From NCBI RefSeq assembly GCF_947503415.1, contig NZ_CANNDS010000003.1:124001-188000 (forward strand): a stretch of DNA of 64,000 nt, in the 5' to 3' direction. Below the pieces are notes generated by a model. That model did no database searches. It was not told the origin of the DNA and saw only the letters and a program-made list of their open reading frames with translations. A program made the position numbers and the translations under genes. This stretch comes from an uncultured Tateyamaria sp. (GTDB taxonomy: Bacteria > Pseudomonadota > Alphaproteobacteria > Rhodobacterales > Rhodobacteraceae). Below are positions 28,064-37,840 of the stretch, piece after piece (position 1 is the stretch's first letter; every line of letters begins with the position of its first letter).

Positions 28064-29434
28064 TTACTTGCGGACAAACGCATCGCTGAAACCTACGGCC
28101 CGGCTGCGTTGCAACCCGTTAGACAGATCAGCGGATGACGCGAACGGACCGGCAAGCACGATCTGGTAGGATTTTCCCCCGCGCTTTACCTTGCCAATTC
28201 GCGCAGGAAGACCGGCGCGCGCGACGCGCTGTGCTGCCGCCTGTGCGTTTGCAGGCACACCAAATGTACCGACCTGCACGTATTGGCCTTTCGTTGTCGC
28301 CTCGGGCGATTTGCGCGGGGCTGTTTTCACAACAGGCTTTGGGGCGGACCGTGTGGATACAACGGGTTGGCGCGCCTTGGCACGGCTTTTGCGCTGCACG
28401 CGCTTCATGATCTTTCCATCGCGGCGCACCAGCGTCACAGTGCCCAGGTTGCGCTCCTGTGTGTCGATATCTGTATACGGGAACACAAGCGGCACTCTGG
28501 CCGTCATGTCCCGTCCCGTGCTGCGATCAATCAAACGACGCGGAACCGTGGCGGTCCACGCCAGTCGGGTCAGCGCGATGCCGTTCAACGACTGTTCTGC
28601 CCGACGCGGGTTCAATCGGTCATCTTCCCACACAGGAACATAGCCCTCGGGCACTTTGGAAGGGCGCTTCAGCGACCGGTTTTCAAACACATGGCGGGGT
28701 ACGACCCGCGTTTGCGGACCTGCAATTCTGGCTTCGGGGGCTGTGGCAGCAACGGTGCGGGTGGGTGCAGGGCGCACGGGCGCTACAGGCACAGGTGCTT
28801 GCGCCGCGGCGACAGGGGCCGTCGTTGGCGACACCGATTGTGGTCCACACCGCACGGCGCGGGTTTGACCCGAATTGATATATCGCGAACTGACGGCGGT
28901 CCGGCCATCGCATGCCGGCACGGCCTGCTCTGCGGTTGCCGTGCGTTGCTGCGTCGGGGCAGGCGCAACGGGGCGCACCGGTGATGCAGCCGGACGGCGC
29001 ACTGTCACGGCAGGTGCAGGCTGCACTGTCTGGGCTGTTCGTGCCGTGGGCTGAGGGGCAGGCGTCTGCACGGGCGCCGGGGCCACGTTGGTCTGCGCGG
29101 TGGGCGCATCAATCGTAATCTGCTCGGGCGATCCTTGTGTCGTCTGGCGTGGCGTGGACCGCGCTGCCGCCGCTGCATTTGCAGACAGCGTCGGCGTCTG
29201 ACCACAGATCAGTTGGCGCTGGCGGTTGACCCGCGGCACCCAGGTCACATTGCCATCAATCCCGGCGCGGATGAACACACAGCCCCGACTGTCCACATAT
29301 TGGGTGCCTTTGAAGGACGCGGGCGGAAACTCCGCTGGGGTCTGCGCACTGCGCAGGTTTTGCGCATGGCTCGCACCGATAAACACAGAAGCGGCAATAA
29401 CAGCAATGGCTGCAATTCTGGTAAAACTCATCAT
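28064..29434 (-). CDS. SPOR-domain protein with long Ala/Pro/Thr linker
   Basis: A 456-residue secreted or periplasmic protein (signal MMSFTRIAAIAVIAASVFIG, cleavage after SHA). ATG at 29431 is an equally possible start because both lie behind GGGGG. Residues 70-240 form a low-complexity linker rich in Pro, Ala, Thr and Gln. The C-terminal 70 residues (GQYVQVGTFGVPANAQAAAQ ... SYQIVLAGPF) are a SPOR domain, which binds glycan strands stripped of peptides at division sites. An N-terminal conserved segment with two cysteines (SRGCVFIRAG and QLICGQ) precedes the linker. A role in cell-wall or division-site function is likely. Confidence 0.88.
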   Translation of the reverse strand: MMSFTRIAAIAVIAASVFIGASHAQNLRSAQTPAEFPPASFKGTQYVDSRGCVFIRAGIDGNVTWVPRVNRQRQLICGQTPTLSANAAAAARSTPRQTTQGSPEQITIDAPTAQTNVAPAPVQTPAPQPTARTAQTVQPAPAVTVRRPAASPVRPVAPAPTQQRTATAEQAVPACDGRTAVSSRYINSGQTRAVRCGPQSVSPTTAPVAAAQAPVPVAPVRPAPTRTVAATAPEARIAGPQTRVVPRHVFENRSLKRPSKVPEGYVPVWEDDRLNPRRAEQSLNGIALTRLAWTATVPRRLIDRSTGRDMTARVPLVFPYTDIDTQERNLGTVTLVRRDGKIMKRVQRKSRAKARQPVVSTRSAPKPVVKTAPRKSPEATTKGQYVQVGTFGVPANAQAAAQRVARAGLPARIGKVKRGGKSYQIVLAGPFASSADLSNGLQRSRAVGFSDAFVRK

Positions 29435-29499
29435 ATCCCCCACAAGATATAGGGTATACGATGCCTCAACACCGCGACTGAGTAAAGCGGCGATGCCCG

Positions 29500-30132
29500 C
29501 TATTTGGTGCCAAACATCCGATCCCCGGCATCGCCAAGGCCCGGCACGATATATCCGATGTCATTCAGGCGCTCATCGACCGACGCCGTGACAATCGGAA
29601 CATCCGGATGCGCGTCTTTCATGCGGGCGATTCCCTCCGGAGCGGCCAGAAGGCACAAAAAGCGGATATTGGTGGCGCCCGCCTCTTTCAACTTGTCGAT
29701 GGCAGCTGCGGACGAGTTGCCCGTGGCCAGCATCGGATCGACGGCAATGACCAGCCGATCTTGCAGGGCTTCGGGCACCTTGAAGTAATATTCGACCGGC
29801 TGAAGGGTCTCTTCATCCCGGTACAGACCGACAAAACCCACGCGCGCCGACGGGATCAGCTCCAAAACGCCATCCAGCAGGCCGTTGCCGGCCCGAAGGA
29901 TCGAAATCAACGCCAGCTTCTTGCCGTCGAGAGTCGGTGCATCCATCGACTGCATCGGTGTTTCGATCTGCTTGGTGGTCATCGGCAACCCACGCGTCAC
30001 CTCATAGGCCAGAAGCTGCGAAATCTCGCGTAACAACTGCCGGAACACCGCCGTCGGCGTGTTCTTGTCGCGCATGATGGTCAGCTTGTGCTGGACAAGG
30101 GGGTGGTCGACAACAGTCAGATGTTCGGACAT
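29500..30132 (-). CDS. upp: Uracil phosphoribosyltransferase
   Basis: A 210-residue enzyme, start [11 protein letters not shown] at 30132. It converts uracil and PRPP to UMP in salvage. The PRPP-binding segment [14 protein letters not shown] (about 128-141) and the C-terminal uracil site [20 protein letters not shown] are intact. It lies 143 bases downstream of deoB on the same strand, with a hairpin between, so it may be read with the cdd-deoA-deoB operon or from its own promoter. Confidence 0.98.
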   Translation of the reverse strand: MSEHLTVVDHPLVQHKLTIMRDKNTPTAVFRQLLREISQLLAYEVTRGLPMTTKQIETPMQSMDAPTLDGKKLALISILRAGNGLLDGVLELIPSARVGFVGLYRDEETLQPVEYYFKVPEALQDRLVIAVDPMLATGNSSAAAIDKLKEAGATNIRFLCLLAAPEGIARMKDAHPDVPIVTASVDERLNDIGYIVPGLGDAGDRMFGTK

Positions 30133-30218
30133 GGGGCAGCTCCTCATTGGTGCCTCCTTCTGCCTCGCGATCAACGCGCCGACAATACCCCTTCTTCTGA
30201 CTGAAAATATCACGGGGT

Positions 30219-30235
30219 TTGGGGCAGCGCCCCAA
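30219..30235. repeat. TTGGGGC-AGC-GCCCCAA hairpin between deoB and upp
   Basis: A perfect 7+3+7 inverted repeat in the deoB-upp gap. The same GGGGC-loop-GCCCC hairpin type occurs at 34556-34571 and 61318-61334, making it one member of a dispersed hairpin family. It may attenuate or process the deo message. Confidence 0.6.
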
Positions 30236-30275
30236 TGCGCGCCAGCGCCAAAATATCGCGCGCGCCGTCAGGCGC

Positions 30276-31442
30276 TCATTTTGGAGAGACGCCCAGATGC
30301 CGCGCCACCAGATGAGCGACGTCCTGAAATCCTATCAACCCAAGAGGCCCGCCGTCGCCACCTTTCACCAAAACAGGGACCCGCTCGCGCGTATGATCCG
30401 TGCCAACCCAAGTGGGGTCATTGCCGTGATCAGCCGTCAGAACAAGCAGATCATCGGCACGCAATCGCGGCAACAGCGCACCGATCTGCGCATCGAACCA
30501 CTCGAGATGCCGGGCATAGCCTGACACGTCCCGTCGGTGTCCATACAGGCTGTCAAATTCAACGAAATTGGCAAATGTCAGGCTGCCATCCTCCGCCTCA
30601 TCAACGAGGGTCGAAAGATGCTCCATCAGCGTTGCATCCGGCCCTTTGCGTACCTCGTCAAAGCCTTGCATGGAAAAGATGTCACCAACCTTGCCCACCC
30701 CGTAAACATGCCGTCCGGCATCCTGTACCCAATTGGTCAGGATGGGGGCAGGGGGCGTGATCGCAAAGTCGCGGCGGTGGACGGTCCGCTCAAATGCACC
30801 CGGCTCACCCACGAACGGACGCGCAATGACACGGCCCACCCGCATGTTGTGTAATTTCGGGGCCACCGCCTTGCAAAGATCCATCAACCGATCCAGGCCA
30901 AAATGGTCTTCGTGGGCCGCGATCTGGAACACGCTGTCTGCGGATGTGTAACAGATCGGCTTGCCGGTCCGAACATGCTCTGCCCCCAGCTCCGCAATGA
31001 TGGTTGTGCCGGACGCGTGGCAATTGCCCAATATGCCATCGACGCCCGCCGCAGTGCTGACAGCGTCGACAACATCATCGGGAAAGGCCGGCGTCTCGTC
31101 TGGAAAGTAATGCCAGTCCCACGGCACAGGTACACCGGCCAGTTCCCAATGCCCGGACGGGGTGTCCTTGCCCTGCGACACCTCCGTGGCCGCCCCCCAC
31201 GGGCCTGTTCCACTGCCACCATTGGCAAGCGCCATGGCATCAAACAATCCCAGCGTGGCCAGATGCGGCACGGCCAACGGACCGCTACGCCCGTCTTCGG
31301 CGCGACCTGCTGCGCAGGCCTCGGCGATGTGTCCGACCGTATTTGCGCCGGTGTCTGGCACGTCACCGTTGAAATACGCATCCGCATCCGGTGCGCCGCC
31401 GATGCCAACGGAATCCATGACGATGAGAAACGCGCGGGGCAT
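30276..31442 (-). CDS. deoB: Phosphopentomutase
   Basis: A 388-residue alkaline-phosphatase-superfamily mutase that converts (deoxy)ribose 1-phosphate to the 5-phosphate. Metal ligands are in MDSVGIGGAPDADAY at the N-terminus and TADHGNDPTWVGTDHTRERV near residue 330. The start at 31442 overlaps the deoA stop by one base (TGATG), implying translational coupling. It passes the sugar phosphate released by DeoA toward aldolase cleavage; deoC is not in this window. Confidence 0.97.
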   Translation of the reverse strand: MPRAFLIVMDSVGIGGAPDADAYFNGDVPDTGANTVGHIAEACAAGRAEDGRSGPLAVPHLATLGLFDAMALANGGSGTGPWGAATEVSQGKDTPSGHWELAGVPVPWDWHYFPDETPAFPDDVVDAVSTAAGVDGILGNCHASGTTIIAELGAEHVRTGKPICYTSADSVFQIAAHEDHFGLDRLMDLCKAVAPKLHNMRVGRVIARPFVGEPGAFERTVHRRDFAITPPAPILTNWVQDAGRHVYGVGKVGDIFSMQGFDEVRKGPDATLMEHLSTLVDEAEDGSLTFANFVEFDSLYGHRRDVSGYARHLEWFDAQIGALLPRLRADDLLVLTADHGNDPTWVGTDHTRERVPVLVKGGDGGPLGLIGFQDVAHLVARHLGVSPK

Positions 31443-32749
31443 CAACCGATCCGTTCGGTGATGAGGTCCGGAACAGTCGGCGCCTGTGGACCGATTGTGA
31501 TCGCCGCACGCACTGCTGCCTCGGCCCGGTCGGCTTCCGCCGGGCGGGCGGCATGTACGACGCACAGGGGCTGGCCCTTGGCAACCTTGGTGCCCAATCG
31601 CACCACATCCGACAGTCCGACGCCCGGATTGATCACATCGTTCTCAACCTTGCGCCCACCGCCCATATCCACAACGGCAAGGCCCAGCGCCTCTCCGTCC
31701 ATGGCCGTGACAAAGCCTGCCCCGGGTGCATTGATCTCGCGGATCACCGTGGCTTCGGGCAAAAAACGGGGCCAGTTCTCCACGAAGTGCACGGGCCCGC
31801 CCATCGCCGCAATCATCGCACCAAATCGCTCGGCTGCGCGCCCATCACTGATCGCACTCACAATGGCATCGGCACCCGCCTGAACATCCTTGGCAAGCCC
31901 GCCATTGGCCAACAGGACACCGCCAAGGGCGGCACAAATCTCAACCAGTGGCCCGCTGGGCGACGTGGTCAGGGTCCGCATCACGTGCGCCACTTCAAGG
32001 GCGTTGCCAAGAGCAGGGGCAAGGGGTTGAGACATATCGGTGATCAGCGCAGTGGTCTTGCACCCGGCCGCATTGGCCGTGTTGACCAGCGCATCAGCCA
32101 AGGCGCGCGCATCCTCCGCGTCTTTCATGAACGCGCCAGACCCCACCTTGACGTCCAGCACCAACCCGTCCAGCCCCGCCGCCAGCTTTTTCGACAGGAT
32201 CGACGCCGTGATCAGGTCCATGCTTTCAACGGTGGCTGTGACATCGCGCACGGCGTAAAGCCGTTTGTCCGCTGGCGCGATCTGCGCGGTGGCGCCCACA
32301 ATGGCGCATCCGGCTTTGGTCATCACATCGCGCAAGCGCCGCTCGCTCAACTGCGTCGACACGCCGGGGATCGCGTCAAGTTTGTCCAGTGTTCCACCGG
32401 TATGACCCAACCCGCGCCCCGAAATCATCGGCACATAGGCGCCGCACGCGGCAAGGGCAGGGGCGAGGATCAGGCTGACGCAATCGCCCACACCGCCGGT
32501 CGAATGCTTGTCGAGAACGGGGCCGTCAAAATCCCACACCAGCACCTGCCCGCTGTCACGCATCGCCATGGTCAGGGCCACGCGCCCCGCATCACCCAGA
32601 CCGTTCAGGCACACGGCCATGGCAAAGGCACCCGCTTGGGCGTCCGTCACAGTGCCATCGGCAAGGCTCTGGGCGAACCAGGTCAGCTCATCGCGGGATG
32701 GGGTCTGCCGTTGCCGCAACTTGGCGATGATGGACCGCGCGTCGCTCAT
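31442..32749 (-). CDS. deoA: Thymidine phosphorylase
   Basis: A 435-residue enzyme that splits thymidine or deoxyuridine with phosphate to give the base and deoxyribose 1-phosphate. The phosphate-binding KHSTGGVGDCVSLILAPA (about residues 83-100) and the nearby GRGLGHTGGTLDKLDAIPG signature are intact. The start overlaps the cdd stop by four bases (ATGA). It is the second gene of the salvage operon. Confidence 0.97.
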   Translation of the reverse strand: MSDARSIIAKLRQRQTPSRDELTWFAQSLADGTVTDAQAGAFAMAVCLNGLGDAGRVALTMAMRDSGQVLVWDFDGPVLDKHSTGGVGDCVSLILAPALAACGAYVPMISGRGLGHTGGTLDKLDAIPGVSTQLSERRLRDVMTKAGCAIVGATAQIAPADKRLYAVRDVTATVESMDLITASILSKKLAAGLDGLVLDVKVGSGAFMKDAEDARALADALVNTANAAGCKTTALITDMSQPLAPALGNALEVAHVMRTLTTSPSGPLVEICAALGGVLLANGGLAKDVQAGADAIVSAISDGRAAERFGAMIAAMGGPVHFVENWPRFLPEATVIREINAPGAGFVTAMDGEALGLAVVDMGGGRKVENDVINPGVGLSDVVRLGTKVAKGQPLCVVHAARPAEADRAEAAVRAAITIGPQAPTVPDLITERIG

Positions 32750-33144
32750 GCGTCGCCATCCATGTGGGCCGCGACAAACGCACCGGGCAGCAGTTCAGCC
32801 AAGGTCATCACCTGCTCGACCCCTTTGGTCGTGGCCATGGTCACGCGCACATCGCCCGCGCCAAACTCGGCCAGCTTCTGGCGGCACCCACCACAGGGGG
32901 GCACTGGCATCGGACTGCCTGCAACAACATAGGCTTCGAGGATCTGGCGCTGACCCGCGGCCACCATGGCCGCAATGGCTCCGGCTTCGGCACATGTGCC
33001 CTCGGGATAAGCCACGTTTTCAACATTGCAGCCAGAAAATACGGTGCCGTCCGCTGCACGCAAAGCGGCCCCCACCTTGAAATTCGAATAGGGCGCATGC
33101 GCATTTTCCCGCACCGCCACTGCGGCCTGCTTCAGCTCGTCCAT
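32746..33144 (-). CDS. cdd: Cytidine deaminase
   Basis: A 132-residue zinc enzyme that deaminates cytidine and deoxycytidine. The zinc and catalytic residues lie in CAEAGAIAAM (Cys and Glu) and PCGGCRQ (two Cys). ATG at 33144 has GAGG at good spacing; an ATG at 33150 sits directly on that site and is less likely. It is the first gene of cdd-deoA-deoB and overlaps deoA by ATGA, so cytidine is converted to uridine and passed to phosphorolysis. Confidence 0.96.
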   Translation of the reverse strand: MDELKQAAVAVRENAHAPYSNFKVGAALRAADGTVFSGCNVENVAYPEGTCAEAGAIAAMVAAGQRQILEAYVVAGSPMPVPPCGGCRQKLAEFGAGDVRVTMATTKGVEQVMTLAELLPGAFVAAHMDGDA

Positions 33145-33217
33145 AACCATCCTCGTTTCGGAACTCCGATCCTATCCAAGCGTTGGCTTTTTGACTACCT
33201 GCTAAAGGAGAGAAACC

Positions 33218-33421
33218 ATGTCCAGCACAAACCAGTCATCACGACTTGTCGTGTCCCCCGCATCCGCGCCGGACGCGAGCGACGAAAGCGTCGCGGAAAT
33301 GACCGAAAAAACCGCAGCCGAACTGCGCGCACTATGCGAAGCGAAGGGCGAGCCCTTCGACACCGCACTCAGCGAAACACAGGCGCAGCAACGGATCGAA
33401 GCCCTCAAGGCAATGGACTAA
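33218..33421 (+). CDS. DUF3072 domain protein
   Basis: A 67-residue acidic cytosolic protein behind AAGGAGAG. The core MTEKTAAELRALCEAKGEPF and the QAQQRIEAL helix match DUF3072, a small family of unknown role. It diverges from cdd and converges with the cupin gene; their stop codons overlap by three bases (33419-33421 and 33418-33420). Confidence 0.85.
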   Translation: MSSTNQSSRLVVSPASAPDASDESVAEMTEKTAAELRALCEAKGEPFDTALSETQAQQRIEALKAMD

Positions 33422-34503
33422 ACTGGTGTCGTTGCGAAGACGCCCGGCAATGATACTTCCAGCAATTCGATGTCATCTGACAGATTGGAATAGCGGGTTA
33501 CCATGCCGGGCGGGACCACAAACGCGTCGCCCGGCTCCAGCGCAAACGGGGCACGCCCTTCGCCTTCAAGCGTCATTGTGCCGTCCATCACGAAGGTGAA
33601 CAGGATGTCGCTGTCATGGGCGGTCCACTCCAGCGGGCCGGACCCCTTTCGCGCAACCTGAACCCCTGCAACCCCTGCCGTTCCGTTTGCAATCCCGGTA
33701 TCGCGTCCCTCAAATCCACTCAGGCGAAATGGGCGCCAGACCGCATCCTCGACCTTGTGATGCACAAAGCGCTGGCCCTGAAATCGTCGCTCTGGATTGG
33801 CCGGGCCGTTGGGGAGTTCCATTTCGTGATCAATGGTGGTGACATGCTCGGCTGGCACCCCGATCTCGATCACCTCGATGTTGTCACTTGCATACAGCAC
33901 CCGGTGTCGGATCTCTGGCGGCTGGATCACGCAGCAGCCCGCATGCAGCCGAAACGGCGCGCCCTGATCTTCGTACACAAGGTCCACCCAGCCCCGATAG
34001 CAAAAGATCAGCTGAAACCCGACCGTATGATAGTGCACCATGTCAGGCACAGGGCCGCCATCGGGAATGCGGATATGACTGGCAATGATCGACCCGCCCA
34101 ACCGGTCAGGGATCAGATCGCGGTAGTGCATGCCCGCGCGTCCAATGATCCAGGGCGCCTGATCAGCCAACCTGCGCACGACAAAGCTGTGCACGGTTTC
34201 AGGCATCACAAGCGGTGGGTTCAGATCATCAATTTCAACCCGCGTGCCATTCGGGGCCACCAATTCTCGCGCGCCACCCGCGAACGCATCAGGATCATCC
34301 GTCAATATACGCAACGTCCCCGGCGGCTCGCTGGCACCTGCTTCGATACGCACGCGTAACCCATGGCCTGAAAACACAGCCACAGACGGGTCATCAGCGG
34401 GATAGATCATATCCATCCGCATCCCCAGAACCTTGGTGAAAAACGGAATATCGTCGCGCAATTCCTGCGTGGGCAGCCGTATCTCTGCGCGAACCTCAAC
34501 CAT
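33418..34503 (-). CDS. VOC-like domain fused to a double cupin protein
   Basis: A 361-residue cytosolic protein. The first 80 residues resemble a glyoxalase/VOC half-domain (LRDDIPFFTKVLGMRMDMIY). Two cupin domains follow: one near residues 150-215 (MVHYHTVGFQLIFCYRGW with GCCVIQPPEIRHR), the other near 285-350 (LEPGDAFVVPPGMVTRYS). The first retains histidines able to bind a metal; the second seems to lack them. It may be a dioxygenase or an isomerase; no substrate can be named. The start at 34503 is followed upstream by a repeat-rich region. Confidence 0.8.
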   Translation of the reverse strand: MVEVRAEIRLPTQELRDDIPFFTKVLGMRMDMIYPADDPSVAVFSGHGLRVRIEAGASEPPGTLRILTDDPDAFAGGARELVAPNGTRVEIDDLNPPLVMPETVHSFVVRRLADQAPWIIGRAGMHYRDLIPDRLGGSIIASHIRIPDGGPVPDMVHYHTVGFQLIFCYRGWVDLVYEDQGAPFRLHAGCCVIQPPEIRHRVLYASDNIEVIEIGVPAEHVTTIDHEMELPNGPANPERRFQGQRFVHHKVEDAVWRPFRLSGFEGRDTGIANGTAGVAGVQVARKGSGPLEWTAHDSDILFTFVMDGTMTLEGEGRAPFALEPGDAFVVPPGMVTRYSNLSDDIELLEVSLPGVFATTPV

Positions 34504-34513
34504 CCGGGATCCC

Positions 34514-34571
34514 CTTCACTTTGCCAAATAAACTCCGGGGGCGTTGCGAATGCAACGGGGGCAGAGCCCCC
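34514..34571. repeat. Dispersed intergenic repeat, copy A, with two hairpins
   Basis: The core TTGCCAAATAAACTCCGGGG (34521-34540) is the reverse complement of the sequence found at 51856 and 61340. It is followed by a perfect hairpin CGTTGC-GAAT-GCAACG (34542-34557) and GGGGGC-AGA-GCCCCC (34557-34571). The element lies just before the cupin gene start on one side and 130 bases before maeB on the other. Confidence 0.7.
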
Positions 34572-34699
34572 TCAATGTAAGGTCGTGCGCAAAGCGCTCA
34601 TCCGGATCACGATTGCCACATCTGACCAAACGTCAATTGGCGGCGTCCGCAAAACAGTTTAACGCTAAACCAAATCCGACGACCCAAAGGGGACATTCC

Positions 34700-36973
34700 A
34701 TGGCCGACACACCAAATTTGCGCGACGCGGCACTCGCCTACCACGAATTCCCCAAACCCGGAAAACTCGAAATCCGTGCGACCAAGCCGATGGCAAACGG
34801 GCGCGATCTGGCGCGCGCCTATTCCCCCGGCGTGGCCGAAGCCTGCCTTGAAATCAAGGACGACCCCGCAAACGCCGCCCGCTTCACCGCACGTGGCAAT
34901 CTGGTGGCCGTCGTCTCCAACGGTTCGGCCGTTCTGGGGCTCGGTGACATCGGCGCGCTGGCCTCCAAACCGGTGATGGAGGGCAAGGCGGTGCTCTTCA
35001 AGAAATTCGCCTCGATCGACTGCTTCGACATCGAAGTGAACGAAAACGACCCGGAAAAACTGGCCGACATCGTCTGCGCGCTGGAGCCGACCTTCGGCGC
35101 CATCAACCTCGAAGACATCAAGGCCCCCGACTGCTTTGTTGTCGAAAAACTCTGCCGCGAGCGTATGAATATCCCGGTGTTCCATGACGACCAGCACGGC
35201 ACCGCCATCGTCGTCGGGGCGGCGGCCAAGAACGCGCTCTACGTGACGGGCAAAAAATTCGAAGACATCAAGATTGTCAGTACAGGCGGCGGGGCCGCAG
35301 GCATCGCCTGCCTCAACATGTTGCTCAAAATGGGCGTCAAACGCGAAAATGTCTGGCTTTGCGACATCCACGGCCTTGTCTACGAGGGCCGGGCCGAAGA
35401 CATGAACCCGGCCAAGGCCGCCTTTGCCCAAGCGACAGACAAACGTACGCTCGATGATGTGATCGACGGCGCAGACATGTTCCTTGGCCTGTCCGGCCCC
35501 GGCGTTCTGAAGCCTGAACAGGTCGCAAAGATGGCAAAGCAGCCGATCATCTTTGCCCTCGCCAACCCCACACCTGAAATCCTGCCCGACGACGCCCGCA
35601 GCGTGGCACCTGACGCCATCATTGCCACGGGCCGCAGCGATTTCCCCAATCAGGTCAACAACGTGCTGTGCTTTCCGTTCATCTTCCGCGGCGCGCTTGA
35701 TGTGGGCGCCACAACGATCAATGATGAAATGCAGCTGGCCTGCATCGATGGTATCGCGGCCCTTGCCCGCGCCACCACAAGCGCCGAAGCAGCCGCCGCC
35801 TACCAAGGCGAACAGCTCAATTTCGGCCCTGAATACCTGATCCCCAAACCGTTCGATCCGCGCCTTGTAGGCGTGGTCAGTTCTGCCGTGGCCAAGGCCG
35901 CCATGGAGACAGGCGTCGCACAACGCCCCATCGCGGACCTTGACGCCTACAAGACGTCGCTGGACGGGTCAGTTTTCAAATCGGCCCTGCTGATGCGCCC
36001 GGTGTTCGACGCCGCCCGCGTCACATCCCGCCGCATTGTCTTTGCCGAAGGCGAAGATGAACGGGTGCTGCGCGCCGCCCAAGCCATGGTCGAGGAAACC
36101 ACCGAACGCCCCATCCTGATCGGACGGCCCGAGGTGATCGAGGCGCGGATTGCGCGCGCGGGCCTCACGATCAGGATCGGGGACACAGTCGATCTGGTGA
36201 ACCCCGAAAACGACCCCCGCTACCGCGACTATTGGGGCACCTATCACGAGCTGATGTGCCGCCGCGGCGTCACGCCCGATCTGGCCCGCGCGATCATGCG
36301 CACCAACACCACCGCCATCGGCGCCGTTATGGTGCAACGGGACGAGGCGGACAGCCTGATCTGCGGCACCTTTGGTGAGTTCCGCTGGCACCTCAACTAC
36401 ATCAACTGCGTTCTGGGCCGCGACGGGCATCACCCCGTCGGCGCGCTGTCCATGATGATCCTCGAAGACGGCCCGCTCTTTGTCGCCGACACGCAGGTTC
36501 ACCTGCACCCGGAACCGGAACAGATTGCCGAGATTGCCGTGGGCGCCGCACGCCACGTGCGCCGTTTCGGGATCGAACCCAAGATCGCCTTCTGCTCGCA
36601 AAGCCAGTTCGGCAATCAGGGCGACGGCTCGGGCTGGCGCCTGCGCGAGGCGATCCGCATGCTCGACGCGCAAGGGCACGATTTCTGCTACGAGGGAGAG
36701 ATGAACATCGACACCGCCCTTGATCCCGAACTGCGCAACCGCCTGTTCCCGGGCAACCGGATGGACGGGGCCGCCAACGTGCTGGTCTTCGCCCATGCCG
36801 ATGCGGCCTCGGGCGTGCGCAACATCCTCAAGATGAAGGGCGGCGGGCTAGAGGTTGGCCCCATCCTGATGGGCATGGGCAATCGCGCCCACATCGTGTC
36901 GCCTTCGATCACTGCGCGCGGCCTTTTGAACATGTCCGCCGTCGCGGGCACCCCCGTGGCGCATTACGGCTAG
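34700..36973 (+). CDS. maeB: NADP-dependent malic enzyme (MaeB type, with phosphotransacetylase-like domain)
   Basis: A 757-residue enzyme that converts malate to pyruvate and CO2 with NADP reduction. The N-terminal half carries the malic enzyme core (YSPGVAEAC near 35-43, [13 protein letters not shown] near residue 160, and the Rossmann segment [15 protein letters not shown]). The C-terminal 320 residues are a PTA-like domain ([17 protein letters not shown]) that is regulatory in this class. The start MADTPNLRD at 34700 has AAAGGGGAC upstream. Length is normal for the fused form. Confidence 0.97.
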   Translation: MADTPNLRDAALAYHEFPKPGKLEIRATKPMANGRDLARAYSPGVAEACLEIKDDPANAARFTARGNLVAVVSNGSAVLGLGDIGALASKPVMEGKAVLFKKFASIDCFDIEVNENDPEKLADIVCALEPTFGAINLEDIKAPDCFVVEKLCRERMNIPVFHDDQHGTAIVVGAAAKNALYVTGKKFEDIKIVSTGGGAAGIACLNMLLKMGVKRENVWLCDIHGLVYEGRAEDMNPAKAAFAQATDKRTLDDVIDGADMFLGLSGPGVLKPEQVAKMAKQPIIFALANPTPEILPDDARSVAPDAIIATGRSDFPNQVNNVLCFPFIFRGALDVGATTINDEMQLACIDGIAALARATTSAEAAAAYQGEQLNFGPEYLIPKPFDPRLVGVVSSAVAKAAMETGVAQRPIADLDAYKTSLDGSVFKSALLMRPVFDAARVTSRRIVFAEGEDERVLRAAQAMVEETTERPILIGRPEVIEARIARAGLTIRIGDTVDLVNPENDPRYRDYWGTYHELMCRRGVTPDLARAIMRTNTTAIGAVMVQRDEADSLICGTFGEFRWHLNYINCVLGRDGHHPVGALSMMILEDGPLFVADTQVHLHPEPEQIAEIAVGAARHVRRFGIEPKIAFCSQSQFGNQGDGSGWRLREAIRMLDAQGHDFCYEGEMNIDTALDPELRNRLFPGNRMDGAANVLVFAHADAASGVRNILKMKGGGLEVGPILMGMGNRAHIVSPSITARGLLNMSAVAGTPVAHYG

Positions 36974-37073
36974 GCAACGGGGGGCGTCCCTCACCTGAAG
37001 GTGAAAAGACGTTTTTTGCTTCCCGTCCGATCAAACACATCTGGTCTTTCAAACACCATAAGGAGAAAACCGG

Positions 37074-37334
37074 ATGAAACACGCACTCCTTGCCACCTGC
37101 GCGGTGACACTGGCCGCCTGTAGCCATGCCACTGTCGTTCAGGAAGGCACGTTTACCTTCCGGGGAGAGACCTACAGGTCGATCACACAGGACATCACCA
37201 CCGGTGACCGGACCTTTCAACGACGTACCATTTTCGTGGGCGCACGGCGGGTCAGCTGTTCTGCCACGGACGACGCGGATTGCACGTTGGGCGTGATCGA
37301 AGCCACCAAAAGTGCGGGCGATCGTGGCGCATAG
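37074..37334 (+). CDS. Small lipoprotein 1 of a tandem triplet
   Basis: An 86-residue protein behind AAGGAGAA. The signal peptide ends in the lipobox LAAC with Cys16, so it is lipidated; Ser at +2 favours the outer membrane. The mature part shares a pattern with the next two genes: EGTFTFRGETY, then TFQRRTIFVGARRVSC and DDADC. The two shared cysteines could form a disulfide. The family is not known to me. Confidence 0.8.
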   Translation: MKHALLATCAVTLAACSHATVVQEGTFTFRGETYRSITQDITTGDRTFQRRTIFVGARRVSCSATDDADCTLGVIEATKSAGDRGA

Positions 37335-37560
37335 ACGCGCTGTATCTTAGCGCGCAAAACCGTCGAACAGGGCCACATCGATTGGCTGGGATGATGCCGC
37401 CAAAGGCCAAACGCAATGCGCCGTCCGTTCCGGGGCCGGGCGATCAGGCACCCTGCATGCACCTTGTCTCGAAAATTTTTTCCAAACAGGCCGGGACCCA
37501 AAGGAAATCCACCGGGTTCACCCTATATCCAAACTAGGATTTCGGCAGGACGGGGGTACC

Positions 37561-37821
37561 ATGCGCTTGATGTTGATGATGTTCACCTGCGTGGGCATGG
37601 CCGGATGTGTCGATACGGTCAGCGAGGACGCAGGCACCTTCACCTCGCGAGGCGAGACCTACGACACGACGACCCGCCAGTTCCAGCGCCCGGACGGCAG
37701 CACCTACTCCCGCATGACCATCTATGTCGGTGCCGAACGGGTCACCTGTATTCCAAACGACCGCGAAGACTGCGAAACCGCGTTGCTCGACACGTTCAAC
37801 CGGGCGCGCAGCGGTTTCTGA
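37561..37821 (+). CDS. Small lipoprotein 2 of a tandem triplet
   Basis: An 86-residue lipoprotein with lipobox MAGC (Cys16) and a GGGGG ribosome site. It is the most divergent of the three: AGTFTSRGETY, then TYSRMTIYVGAERVTC and DREDC. A 226-base gap without a recognisable gene separates it from the first copy; the third follows after 19 bases. Confidence 0.8.
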   Translation: MRLMLMMFTCVGMAGCVDTVSEDAGTFTSRGETYDTTTRQFQRPDGSTYSRMTIYVGAERVTCIPNDREDCETALLDTFNRARSGF

Positions 37822-37840
37822 GACAGCAAAGGATGACGTG

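Noticed and set aside
30262-30275. A GCGCC-GTCA-GGCGC hairpin right at the deoB stop as a terminator
   Set aside because: The stem is only five bases and is followed by a mixed AT-rich stretch, not a T-run; too weak to call.
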